Of a stretch of 64,000 nucleotides of DNA, positions 1 to 6,587 are shown in pieces (the first letter of the stretch is position 1; every line of letters starts with the position of its first letter). A program made the translations under genes and the position numbers. The stretch is from Bacteroidota bacterium (lineage in GTDB: Bacteria; Bacteroidota; Bacteroidia; B-17B0; Aurantibacillaceae): the NCBI GenBank assembly GCA_016708845.1, contig JADJFB010000036.1, positions 1-64,000 of the forward strand, read 5' to 3'. The notes beneath the pieces were generated by a model. The model ran no database searches and was not told the origin of the DNA. It saw nothing but the letters and a program-made list of their open reading frames with translations.

Positions 1-18
1 AGCTGCAATAGGGCGTTA
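1..18. repeat. right arm of the interspersed cassette repeat (copy 0, cut by window edge)
   Basis: The first bases (AGCTGCAA then CGTTA at 14-18) match the right end of the complete repeat copies at 1040-1210 (AGCTGCAAACCGTTAC) and 2497-2669 (AGCTCCAAAACGTTAGC). It sits directly upstream of the first small gene, as the other copies do. Only the right arm is in the window, so the call rests on a short match and on position. Confidence 0.5.
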
Positions 19-42
19 AACAAAATATAAAGACAATTAACT

Positions 43-441
43 TTGAAACACATTAATGTAATATTCCTTTTATATCTTTTGACACAAAATCTGTGTGGAC
101 AGACGAATGGTTTTAATACACAACAAGCCGACACAACAATATACTTAACTGTGGACAAAGACCCAACTTTTCCAGGCGACACTCTTCTAAGTTTTTTGCA
201 TCGTAATATTATCTATCCTCCAATTGATAGATCTCAAACGACAGGAATGATTTATGTTGAGTTTGTTGTAGAAACTAATGGTCAAATTTCTAATGCAAAA
301 ATAACAAAAGGTTTACATCCAACTTATGATAATGAAGTCTTACGAGTTATAAATAGTATGCCGAACTGGACAACCGGTTACAAAAACGGCATAGCTGTTA
401 GGACAAAAAGAATCATCCCAATTAGGATACATTTACAATAA
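43..441 (+). CDS. TonB C-terminal-domain protein, cassette-borne
   Basis: A 132-residue protein with an N-terminal hydrophobic stretch (residues 5-19) that looks like a signal peptide or anchor. A TonB C-terminal fold follows: the pattern IIYPP, then GMIYVEFVVETNGQISNAKI, then a GL..YDNEVLRVINSMPNW core and a closing basic strand. This is the same pattern as the C-terminus of the full TonB at 34055-34858 (YPQMA, GKCFLKFVVNGSGNI, AIRVVKSMPNW). It lacks a proline-rich spacer, so it is a stand-alone domain rather than a canonical ExbBD partner. The first in-frame start is TTG at 43; no ATG lies near, and an upstream in-frame stop at 28-30 limits extension. Five bases separate it from the next gene, so the two are probably co-transcribed. 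Its role is unknown; interaction with TonB-dependent receptors is only an inference. Confidence 0.7.
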   Translation: MKHINVIFLLYLLTQNLCGQTNGFNTQQADTTIYLTVDKDPTFPGDTLLSFLHRNIIYPPIDRSQTTGMIYVEFVVETNGQISNAKITKGLHPTYDNEVLRVINSMPNWTTGYKNGIAVRTKRIIPIRIHLQ

Positions 442-446
442 TTTAC

Positions 447-989
447 ATGAATGATTTAACTCTTAGTGAAATAGAAACAAACTTACTTAAAGAAGTTGCT
501 AAATTAAATACAATTGAAATTGTTTGGGATATCAATGCATTTTACATCAATTCAAATTCAAATACATATAAACTTGAGTGCTTGACTGAAAAACCAACTG
601 GCTCACAATATAAATATGATGAAATCTTTTACTGTCGCTTTCATAAATTAAATGAGCGCTTAATTTTTACAGAAAATGACTCTGAATATTGGTATAAAAT
701 AATTTCAAATGACTGTAAAATTATTAGTATTAAATATATCAATATACTTGAATTATTCCCTGACAACAAAGTTGTACCAATAGAGTCAGCCGACCTAAAT
801 GCAATAGGTTTTAACAAATCGACAATTGGACTAATTATTGAGACAGATAAAGGTTTTTTACCAGCGTTTATTCTACCATCAAATCATGGCTTCACATGGC
901 AGCCTAAAATGGAATTATATTCTAAAACTGAAATAGAAAAATTATTATCGGAAAATATAACACATTGTGAAACCATTACATGCCTATAG
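447..989 (+). CDS. hypothetical protein, cassette-borne
   Basis: A 180-residue soluble protein that I do not recognise. It begins with ATG five bases after the TonB-domain gene and ends about 50 bases before the repeat at 1040. The composition is ordinary for this AT-rich genome: acidic, with many Ile, Asn and Lys residues. There is no signal peptide, no membrane segment and no evident catalytic motif. The N-terminal half alternates short beta-like segments (IEIVWDINAFYI, YKLECLTEK). The C-terminal third contains a hydrophobic strand around FLPAFILPS. Single-domain proteins of this size in accessory arrays are often immunity or stress proteins, but nothing in the sequence shows that here. Confidence 0.6.
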   Translation: MNDLTLSEIETNLLKEVAKLNTIEIVWDINAFYINSNSNTYKLECLTEKPTGSQYKYDEIFYCRFHKLNERLIFTENDSEYWYKIISNDCKIISIKYINILELFPDNKVVPIESADLNAIGFNKSTIGLIIETDKGFLPAFILPSNHGFTWQPKMELYSKTEIEKLLSENITHCETITCL

Positions 990-1039
990 CTTTATGAATT
1001 ACAGGTTTAAATGGAACAAGCATCGTGCGCCCTACTTCA

Positions 1040-1210
1040 GCTAACAGCACCTAAAACTTATGCGGGCGACATCAAAGCATTTGCAAATTCAGGGTCGCTC
1101 CGCGAAACTTATTTTCATTTTGCAAATGCCTAGAAACATAGTATCTTTATTTAAACGTTTCGGTAGACGAGTGTTCCAAAACCGCACAAGTCCTAGCTGC
1201 AAACCGTTAC
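1040..1210. repeat. interspersed palindromic cassette repeat, complete copy 1 (attC-like)
   Basis: A 171-bp imperfect palindrome. The left outer arm GCTAACAGCAC..CTTATGCGG pairs with the right outer arm CCGCACAAG..TAGCTGC..CGTTAC, about 15 of 19 positions. Inside is a second inverted pair (GCATTTGCAAA near 1077 and TTTGCAAATGC near 1119), enclosing a small GC-rich hairpin (TCGCTCCGCGA). The copy at 2497-2669 has the same order of elements and almost the same length. The arrangement of outer arms with AAC/GTT tips around a long foldable centre resembles integron attC sites, but it is longer than the usual 57-141 bp. A 102-residue open frame across 1060-1368 runs through this palindrome and is treated as non-coding. 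Confidence 0.75.
1119..1149 (+). promoter_or_regulatory. predicted promoter inside repeat copy 1
   Basis: TTTG at 1119-1122, a 19-base spacer, then TATCTTTA at 1142-1149, one base off the Bacteroidota -7 consensus TAnnTTTG. The -33 box is part of the inner inverted repeat. It points at the gene starting at 1388. The equivalent site in repeat copy 2 is a perfect match with the same spacer length. Confidence 0.55.
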
Positions 1211-1349
1211 TACCAATAGCGGGGCGACTTCCTCCGAGACAAACATTCGGGCTGACAAAAAGATTTTTAGTATTTCGACATCCCGCAAGACACGCACATT
1301 GGAGTTCCTACATTTCGGTGGACAGCATCTCAGACTGGGGAAAATTTCA

Positions 1350-1381
1350 TTGCCATTTCCACTTTTAATGGTTTATCTTTG
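1350..1381 (+). promoter_or_regulatory. predicted promoter for the gene at 1388
   Basis: TTG at 1350-1352, a 21-base spacer and TATCTTTG at 1374-1381 match the Bacteroidota promoter form. The ATG at 1388 follows within seven bases, implying a leaderless or very short-leader mRNA. The stretch 1211-1373 between the repeat and this promoter shows no coding potential that I can support. Confidence 0.45.
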
Positions 1382-1387
1382 GTTATT

Positions 1388-2437
1388 ATGACCGACATAG
1401 AAACAGCTATTCAAGAATTTGGGTTGCCCGAAATCCCACCGTGTAAAAAATACATAAACGAACTGTTTACTCCCGAAATTCTCGCAATAACAAAATGTAA
1501 GGACGGTCATGCTCTTAATGCAAGTGAAATATCAGTCTTAAAAGAAGCGATAGAATATTATAAACAACTATTCCCCATTCTAAAACAAATTAATCTTACG
1601 ACAATTGACCTTCAGCGAGCGCAAGTATTAATGAAATATCTCCATCACGTTTTTAATATACTTCTTATACAGCAAAAAGATCATCAATTTCACTTTCTTT
1701 ACAGAGTAACTATCGTTAAAGATGAAGATCGCAAAGCAGGAAAAATTCGTGAACCAGATAAACTTTCATATCCCCCACTTATAATAATTCAGGACAAACA
1801 GTTTTTCAATAGGTGCAGTACAAGCAATTCAACATTGTTTTACGCTTCGTTTTATAAGAATGTGGCTTTGATGGAGATGAAACCTGAAAAAGGAAAGAAA
1901 ATAATTATCAGTAAATGGCAAAATCCTTTTCCTGAAAAGAAATATACATTCTTTGAAATTCCGAATGCTGATGTTAATAATCTTAAAGTTATTGAAGCTA
2001 AAGAGTCTTACAAGAAACATTTAGAAGGCAAAGATCCTCTTTATCAAGAATTATTAAATCTAACTACCGCTTTCATTGCCTCAGAATTCACAAAAGAAAT
2101 TTCGAATAAGAAGGAAAGAAATCCCAATCGGCTTGAATACATTTTTAGCGCTTTCATCAGTGACAGACTATTAAAACCACCACCTCAAAATAATGAAATA
2201 ACGCCAAATGATCTTATCTTGTATCCAAGTGTTGAATGGAAACACAAGCAAGAAAATGTTGCCGTTGACACCAAAGTGCATAAACTTTTTAAATTGGTAA
2301 GGGCTGTTGAATATGAAGTAGTTGATACTTACTATGACAAAAATGAATTGGACTTGAAAGAAATGCCAGCCGATTTGAAAGAGATTCGTAAGTCGTGGGG
2401 AATAACGGACAACGACATCATATGGGATGATGATTGA
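1388..2437 (+). CDS. hypothetical protein, possibly RES-domain-like, cassette-borne
   Basis: About 349 residues from the ATG at 1388. The same frame is open from a TTG at 1379, but the promoter-like TATCTTTG overlaps that codon, so ATG is preferred. It is a soluble protein with an alpha-helical N-terminal third (residues 40-100) and a mixed C-terminal part. The segments LYRVTIVKDED, LFYASFYKNVALMEM, the IFSAFISDRLL helix and LILYPSVEW appear in the order seen in RES-domain proteins (NAD-degrading toxin fold: an R near the start, an F/YxAS strand with an A/E pair, then an IxYPS strand). The match is by eye only and the usual RF..G motif is not clear, so the assignment is weak. It ends with a TGA codon. 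It is the only gene between two complete repeats. Confidence 0.6.
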   Translation: MTDIETAIQEFGLPEIPPCKKYINELFTPEILAITKCKDGHALNASEISVLKEAIEYYKQLFPILKQINLTTIDLQRAQVLMKYLHHVFNILLIQQKDHQFHFLYRVTIVKDEDRKAGKIREPDKLSYPPLIIIQDKQFFNRCSTSNSTLFYASFYKNVALMEMKPEKGKKIIISKWQNPFPEKKYTFFEIPNADVNNLKVIEAKESYKKHLEGKDPLYQELLNLTTAFIASEFTKEISNKKERNPNRLEYIFSAFISDRLLKPPPQNNEITPNDLILYPSVEWKHKQENVAVDTKVHKLFKLVRAVEYEVVDTYYDKNELDLKEMPADLKEIRKSWGITDNDIIWDDD

Positions 2438-2496
2438 ATTTGAAAAACTTACAATAGGCGGACACCGACAATAAAACTGTGTGCCCGCTACTGTTA

Positions 2497-2669
2497 GTAA
2501 CAGTACCTTTGCCTAATGCGGGCGGACAACAAAGCATTTGCAAAAGCGGTCGCTTCGCGGGGCCAATTATTTCCGCTTTGCAAATGGCAACAAACATAGT
2601 ATCTTTGTCAGTAATATTTCGGTAAGAAAATGTTTCAAACCGCACTAGGCAAAGCTCCAAAACGTTAGC
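2497..2669. repeat. interspersed palindromic cassette repeat, complete copy 2 (attC-like)
   Basis: A 173-bp imperfect palindrome related to the copy at 1040-1210. The outer arms pair over CTTTGCCTAATGCGG and CCGCACTAGGCAAAG with one mismatch. The inner pair is AGCATTTGCAAA and CTTTGCAAATGGC, around a GGTCGCTTCGCGG hairpin. It shares long blocks with copy 1: ATGCGGGCG, AGCATTTGCAAA, TTTGCAAATG, ACATAGTATCTTT, TTTCGGTA, CCGCAC. Its tips read AGTAAC on the left and GTTAGC on the right. Confidence 0.75.
2577..2607 (+). promoter_or_regulatory. predicted promoter inside repeat copy 2
   Basis: TTTG at 2577-2580, a spacer of exactly 19 bases and TATCTTTG at 2600-2607 give a perfect Bacteroidota-type promoter. 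It is directed at the gene starting at 2695. Transcription would start near 2614, leaving an 80-base leader that contains the repeat's right arm. Confidence 0.65.
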
Positions 2670-2694
2670 AGTAACCGTTAGACAACAACTAAAT

Positions 2695-3155
2695 ATGACA
2701 TTCCCCTTTGTTGTAGAATTTGAACAAGACATAAAGACAACTGGAGACACTGCTTCAGTGTTAAATATATTTACCATTATTCAGACATATCTGAAATCAA
2801 AATCAGTAGACGATTTTTACAAAACGGAAAATACAATAAAATTCAAAAAGGTCTTTTCGGTGTGAATACAAATGTATTTGCCATCATTGACAAAGGAGAG
2901 TTTGAACTAGCTGAAAACAATGGGCATTATAAATTGAAATATCGTTTCTATTTCTTGCGACACTTTATTATTTCGACAATTATGTCAATCGTCTTTGGAG
3001 TAGTAAGTCAGCAAGTTGGATTTGCGGTAGTGGTTTTTTTTGGTTTTGTCATTATAAATTTTCTCATAAGCCTAGTAAGACAACAAGGTGTAATGAATGA
3101 CCTAGTGTATAATATTGACGAAGCGTATAGAAACAGAAAAAACGGCAACTGCTAA
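2695..3155 (+). pseudogene. small membrane protein, cassette-borne, frameshifted at an A run
   Basis: Two overlapping frames make one gene of about 153 residues. The ATG at 2695 opens a 56-residue frame that stops at 2863-2865. The rest (ending TAA 3153-3155) is in another frame and would otherwise need a GTG at 2862. Adding one A to the run at 2845-2849 joins them smoothly as FKKGLFGVNTNVFAIIDKG, which reads as natural protein. The reconstructed product has a soluble N-terminal domain (residues 1-90) and one hydrophobic hairpin or two membrane segments (about residues 96-130). I do not recognise the family. The final codons, Asn-Gly-Asn-Cys-stop, lie in the inverted arm that starts the next repeat. 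Sequencing error, decay and slippage are all possible. Confidence 0.6.
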
Positions 3156-3178
3156 CAGCACGTTGGAAACAATGCGCG
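3144..3178. repeat. left arm of the cassette repeat (copy 3, truncated)
   Basis: GCTAACAGCACG..AAACAATGCG at 3151-3176 matches the left arm of repeat copy 1 (GCTAACAGCACC..AACTTATGCG). The inner hairpins, promoter and right arm are missing: the sequence passes at once into the terminator of the minus-strand operon. The preceding bases 3144-3156 (GGCAACTGCTAAC) are the reverse complement of 2664-2676 with two mismatches, so this arm pairs with the start of its own cassette. It marks the right edge of the array. Confidence 0.6.
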
Positions 3179-3197
3179 AATTCAACATATTTAAAAA

Positions 3198-3234
3198 CAA
3201 AAAAGGCTGGAATGTTCTTCCAACCTCTTTTTTA
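3198..3234 (-). terminator. rho-independent terminator of the AIM24/M48 operon
   Basis: On the minus strand an AGG-TTGGAA arm pairs with TTCC-AGCCT around a short loop and is followed by a T run (an A run on the plus strand from 3197). It lies just downstream of the last gene of the operon. Confidence 0.65.
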
Positions 3235-3250
3235 AAATAGTATTCTTTTT

Positions 3251-3939
3251 TTAGTTTTTGTTTTTCACTGGTCTAAATGGATGTATCCAACTGATAAAAG
3301 GAGTGATTTTTCGTGTTTGAATCCACACTCTACCCTTACCTTTAAAGTTACACACTAAGCCTTCGCCCGAAAAGAATAAGGATTTGTATCCACCAATACG
3401 ATTAATGGTGTAGGTTAAACCTTCTGTAAAGGCAACAATGTGCCCTGTATCTACTACATAATCTCCTTCTACATCAATGGGAATAATGCCGCCATAAGAG
3501 TTAAACCATAAATCGCCTTTGCCCGAGCATTTAATTAAAAAGAAACTTTCGCCTGAGAAAAATCCTTTAGTAAATCCTTGCCATTTAGTTTCTACCAACA
3601 CCTCATCGCCCGAAGCAACAAAGGCCGTGTTTTGCAAATAAATAGTTTGATTATTTAAATACACATGTTCCATATCGCCTGGCGATGCTGGTGCAATTTG
3701 AATTTCGGCATTACCATTTTTTGCTGTAAACTCATTAATAAAAATAGATTCGCCAGATAAGAAACGTTTAAAACCTCCTTTAAATTTAGTTTTCATTTCT
3801 AAGTTAGTATCCATCGATGCCATAGCAGCTGCTTCTACTTTTAATTTTTTCCATTAGGAATTTTTACGGTTAAAAAACCATAATCGGGTTTGCAATCAAA
3901 TTTAAAATCGAACCCTTCTGTTGTAGTTGTTGTTTCCAT
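3251..3939 (-). pseudogene. AIM24-family (TIGR00266-like) protein, frameshifted near the start
   Basis: Third AIM24-like paralogue of the operon, about 229 residues when reconstructed. The intact frame covers 3251-3823. Upstream, a clear ATG at 3939 opens the first 31 residues (FKFDCKPDYGFLTVKIPNGK), but the frame stops early. One extra A in the six-base run at 3847-3852 restores KKLKVEAAAMASMD, which aligns with the equivalent part of the neighbouring paralogues (ETIIAEADAMATMS). The body has the repeated beta pattern of the family: GESIFINEFTA, GDMEHVYLN, GESFFLIKCSGKGDLWFNSYGGI, VDTGHIVAFTEGL, and GEGLVCNFKGKGRVWIQTR. AIM24 proteins form a beta-prism-like fold; their bacterial role is unknown. 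The start lies two bases after the previous stop, so translation is probably coupled. Confidence 0.8.
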
Positions 3940-3941
3940 GA

Positions 3942-4655
3942 TTATCTTGGTTTAAGTTTAGGTCCAAGTGCTGAACCAAATGATGATGAATTATGTGATT
4001 GCACCCAAACGATGCCCTTTCCTTTAAATTTGCAAACTAAGCCTTCGCCGCCAAGTATCGAACTCATCCAGCTTTTTCCTGCTTTAGTTAAGCTAAATGC
4101 TAAGGTTTCTTCAAAAGCCACAATGTGGCCAGTGTCCACAATATGTTCGCCATTAACTTGAATTTGATAAATCGCTCCAAATGAATTAAAAATAACCGTG
4201 CCTTGCCCAGATGCTTTTACCCAAAACAAACTTTCTTTAGATACTAAATTTTTAAAGCCTTGCCAGCTTGCATCTATACTAACGTTTTCGGTACATGCTA
4301 CGAAAGAGCCTCCTTGAATAATTAAATTTTCTCCGTGCAATTCTTTCAGTTCCATATCGCCAATATGCGTAGTTCCTAACCATAATTTTCCACCCTCGGC
4401 TGGAGCCACATAATGGTTTAAAAAGAAATTCTCTCCCGACACCAATCTTTTTAATCCTTTCATGATTCCGCCCGACTTTCTTTGTTGCGTGCTAGTTGTC
4501 ATTTGAATAGCAGTTGATTTTGCAATCATGGAACCGCCTTCTGCTGTTATTTTTTGTCCTGGCTTCAGGGTAATTTCTGCCGCTGTTGCTCCTGGTCGTA
4601 ATTGAAATTTAACGTCCAGCTGACTTGTAGTTGATGTTTGAATCGTATTTTCCAT
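3942..4655 (-). CDS. AIM24-family (TIGR00266-like) protein
   Basis: A 237-residue intact paralogue in the middle of the AIM24 trio. Diagnostic pieces are LKPGQKITAEGGSMIAKS near the N-terminus, VSGENFFLNHYVAPAEGG, GDMELKELHGENLIIQGGSFVA, GQGTVIFNSFGAIYQI, VDTGHIVAFEETLAFSL, and GGEGLVCKFKGKGIVWVQSH close to the end. There is no signal peptide or membrane segment, so a cytoplasmic or membrane-peripheral location is likely. It lies within three bases of both neighbours, which indicates one transcript with the M48 protease gene upstream. The family is widespread in bacteria without an established biochemical function. Three tandem copies diverging in length (219, 237, about 229) suggest a hetero-oligomer or sub-functionalised set; that is inference. 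Confidence 0.9.
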   Translation of the reverse strand: MENTIQTSTTSQLDVKFQLRPGATAAEITLKPGQKITAEGGSMIAKSTAIQMTTSTQQRKSGGIMKGLKRLVSGENFFLNHYVAPAEGGKLWLGTTHIGDMELKELHGENLIIQGGSFVACTENVSIDASWQGFKNLVSKESLFWVKASGQGTVIFNSFGAIYQIQVNGEHIVDTGHIVAFEETLAFSLTKAGKSWMSSILGGEGLVCKFKGKGIVWVQSHNSSSFGSALGPKLKPR

Positions 4656-4657
4656 AA

Positions 4658-5317
4658 TTATAAATGTCTATTAACCCATGATGCTAAGCCCGATAGGTTT
4701 CTTGTTTGTAAATAAATTTTTCCGTTACCAGTAACCTTTGTTACAAAACCCTCGCCACTAGTAATACTACCAATGATGCCATTTGATAATTTTGGTTTTA
4801 ATTGCATGTGTTTTTCGTAGCCAACCAAGTGACCCGAGTCAACAATGTATTCGCCTTTAATTTCTTTTTCTACAATACCGCCGTAAGCACCAAAAAAAAC
4901 TTTGCCAGTTCCGCTCACAACTAATTTAAACAAGCCTTCGCCTCCAATTAAAGAACCAAAACCTGCCCAACGTAAGCCAAGCTTTACGCCTGGTTCACAA
5001 GCAACGTAAGCTCCTCCTTCTAAACAATACGATTCGTTGTTTAAGGTTTTGCATTCCATATCGCCCGGGGTTGCCTGAACTAAGGTTAGCTTTAATGGGG
5101 CGTTTGTATTATTTGTGAAGTGATTTACAAACATACTTTCACTACCCAAAAATTTCTTTAGTAGTCCTGAAAAAAATCCTCCACTAAACTTAGCGGTCAT
5201 GTCTAACTCTGCCGACATGGTTGCCATCGCATCTGCTTCGGCAATAATTGTTTCGCCTGGCGCTAACTCTACATCGAGGTAAGCAAAGGCGGGTTTTGCT
5301 TCTATTTTTACGTTCAT
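4658..5317 (-). CDS. AIM24-family (TIGR00266-like) protein
   Basis: A 219-residue intact member, first of the three AIM24 genes in transcription order. It begins MNVKIEAKPAFAYLDVELAP, followed by GETIIAEADAMATMSAELDM, a Gly-rich GGFFSGLLKKFLGSESMFVN block, GDMECKTLNNESYCLEGGAYVA, GTGKVFFGAYGGIVEKEI, VDSGHLVGYEKHM and SGEGFVTKVTGNGKIYLQTR. These are the same landmarks in the same order as in the two downstream paralogues. The stop of the M48 protease gene lies one base upstream of its ATG region (5317 versus 5319), so expression is coupled. Possible roles in membrane integrity are inferred only from the protease neighbour. Confidence 0.9.
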   Translation of the reverse strand: MNVKIEAKPAFAYLDVELAPGETIIAEADAMATMSAELDMTAKFSGGFFSGLLKKFLGSESMFVNHFTNNTNAPLKLTLVQATPGDMECKTLNNESYCLEGGAYVACEPGVKLGLRWAGFGSLIGGEGLFKLVVSGTGKVFFGAYGGIVEKEIKGEYIVDSGHLVGYEKHMQLKPKLSNGIIGSITSGEGFVTKVTGNGKIYLQTRNLSGLASWVNRHL

Positions 5318-5318
5318 A

Positions 5319-6419
5319 TTATTTATGGATGATTAGTTTATACTGATTGAAATCGTCTTTGATAGGTGCTATTTTTACTTTTTTATCTTTTAATATTTTT
5401 TTAAGATGCTCAATTCTATCTTCGGTAGCAGGATGTGTTGACATAAACGATAAATAGCCTTCTATTTTTTTATTAGAATATTCTTCTTGTAGTGTTTTAA
5501 AAAAAGAAATCAATCCTTCTGGATTAACACCCGCCGCAATTAAATAATCTAAGCCTGTTTCATCTGCTTCTGTTTCAAAATCTCTACTGTTAGATAATGA
5601 AGCTAAATCGCCACCCATATTAATAAGTGTTCCTGATAGGGCAGTAATATCACCAACTAAAGATGAAATAATCACATACAGTCCTAAATTATTAATCACA
5701 CCACGTATATGATGACGGCGAGTAACGTGCGCTAGTTCGTGGCTTACAACACCTAGTACTTCTTCCCAAGATTTTGCGTTTTCAATTAATCCTGTTTGAA
5801 TAACCACTTTACCGCCCGGCAATGCAAAGGCATTAATGGTTGGATCTTTAATAAAATAAAACTCGATTTTAGTGCCGTCTTTTTCTATTTGTTTAATGAG
5901 TGGAGAAGCCACTCTGATGAGTTCACTCTTTAAAGAATCGTTTTCTACAAAATCGTATTGCAAAGTCATGGTTTGAAATAATTTATCTCCCATTTTTTGC
6001 TCCCAGTCAATAGGTACTTTTTTAGCTAAGCCTTCCACCAAAACATCTTTCAAAAAAAACAAAGAAACAATGATGGAAATAAAAATGGCTACTATAATCC
6101 CAAGGCTAATAACGATTCCACGTCTTGCTTTTTTTACCACTTTTATTTGAGAGGCAAAATCAGCATGATCTTTAATAGCAGGTTCTTTCAATATTTTTTT
6201 ATCGCTTGTGTAAAAAGAAAGGTTAGAGTTTCTTTTGTCGGCAAAAAACACTAACTCTTTGTTGTTTCCGCCAACTGTTATCTCTAAATTTGAAAAGGTG
6301 ATTTCGTGCGACTTGTTTTCATTAGTAAATAAAATCGAAAATGATTTTACTTCAATACTGCCTGATTCGCGATTAAATCCTGCGTTTGAATCAATAAGTA
6401 TGGCTTGATAAGTTGACAT
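5319..6419 (-). CDS. M48 family membrane metallopeptidase
   Basis: 366 residues. The N-terminal 95 residues form a small beta-rich cytoplasmic domain. A membrane segment spans about 101-123, and the M48 catalytic domain covers about 140-350. The zinc site is visible: HELAH at 227-231, with the third ligand probably Glu284 in the FETEADETGLDYL segment typical of M48. The substrate-strand motif NAFALPGGKVVIQTG (196-210) is also characteristic. M48 peptidases of this type (HtpX/Oma1/BepA relatives) act in membrane or envelope protein quality control. It is the first gene of a four-gene operon with three AIM24-like genes; the close spacing suggests they work together. It starts at ATG 6419, facing the divergent gene at 6588 across 168 bases. 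Confidence 0.9.
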   Translation of the reverse strand: MSTYQAILIDSNAGFNRESGSIEVKSFSILFTNENKSHEITFSNLEITVGGNNKELVFFADKRNSNLSFYTSDKKILKEPAIKDHADFASQIKVVKKARRGIVISLGIIVAIFISIIVSLFFLKDVLVEGLAKKVPIDWEQKMGDKLFQTMTLQYDFVENDSLKSELIRVASPLIKQIEKDGTKIEFYFIKDPTINAFALPGGKVVIQTGLIENAKSWEEVLGVVSHELAHVTRRHHIRGVINNLGLYVIISSLVGDITALSGTLINMGGDLASLSNSRDFETEADETGLDYLIAAGVNPEGLISFFKTLQEEYSNKKIEGYLSFMSTHPATEDRIEHLKKILKDKKVKIAPIKDDFNQYKLIIHK

Positions 6420-6587
6420 GGAGGCTCGTTTTTGCTAACCTAATATATAACTTTTATTGACAAGTACTATTAAAAAGAATTTAACAAAAGGTTAAACTTA
6501 GCCTTGTTTTTAAGTTGGCTATTGGACATTTGTTTTTACATTTAAAATATATTTTATATGTACTCAAATTTTAATAATTGTTTTTAG

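Noticed and set aside
1060..1368. A 102-residue open frame on the plus strand
   Set aside because: It runs straight through the palindromic repeat and the leader of the next gene; its Arg/His/Phe-rich text has no protein-like pattern and the same region in the second repeat is not open.
2418..2777. A 119-residue minus-strand open frame
   Set aside because: It is antisense through repeat copy 2 and the start of the cassette-3 gene, with no conserved pattern.
3144..3178. Reading the truncated repeat as a transposon end with target duplication
   Set aside because: No transposase, second end or direct flanking duplication is visible; it fits better as the last arm of the cassette array.
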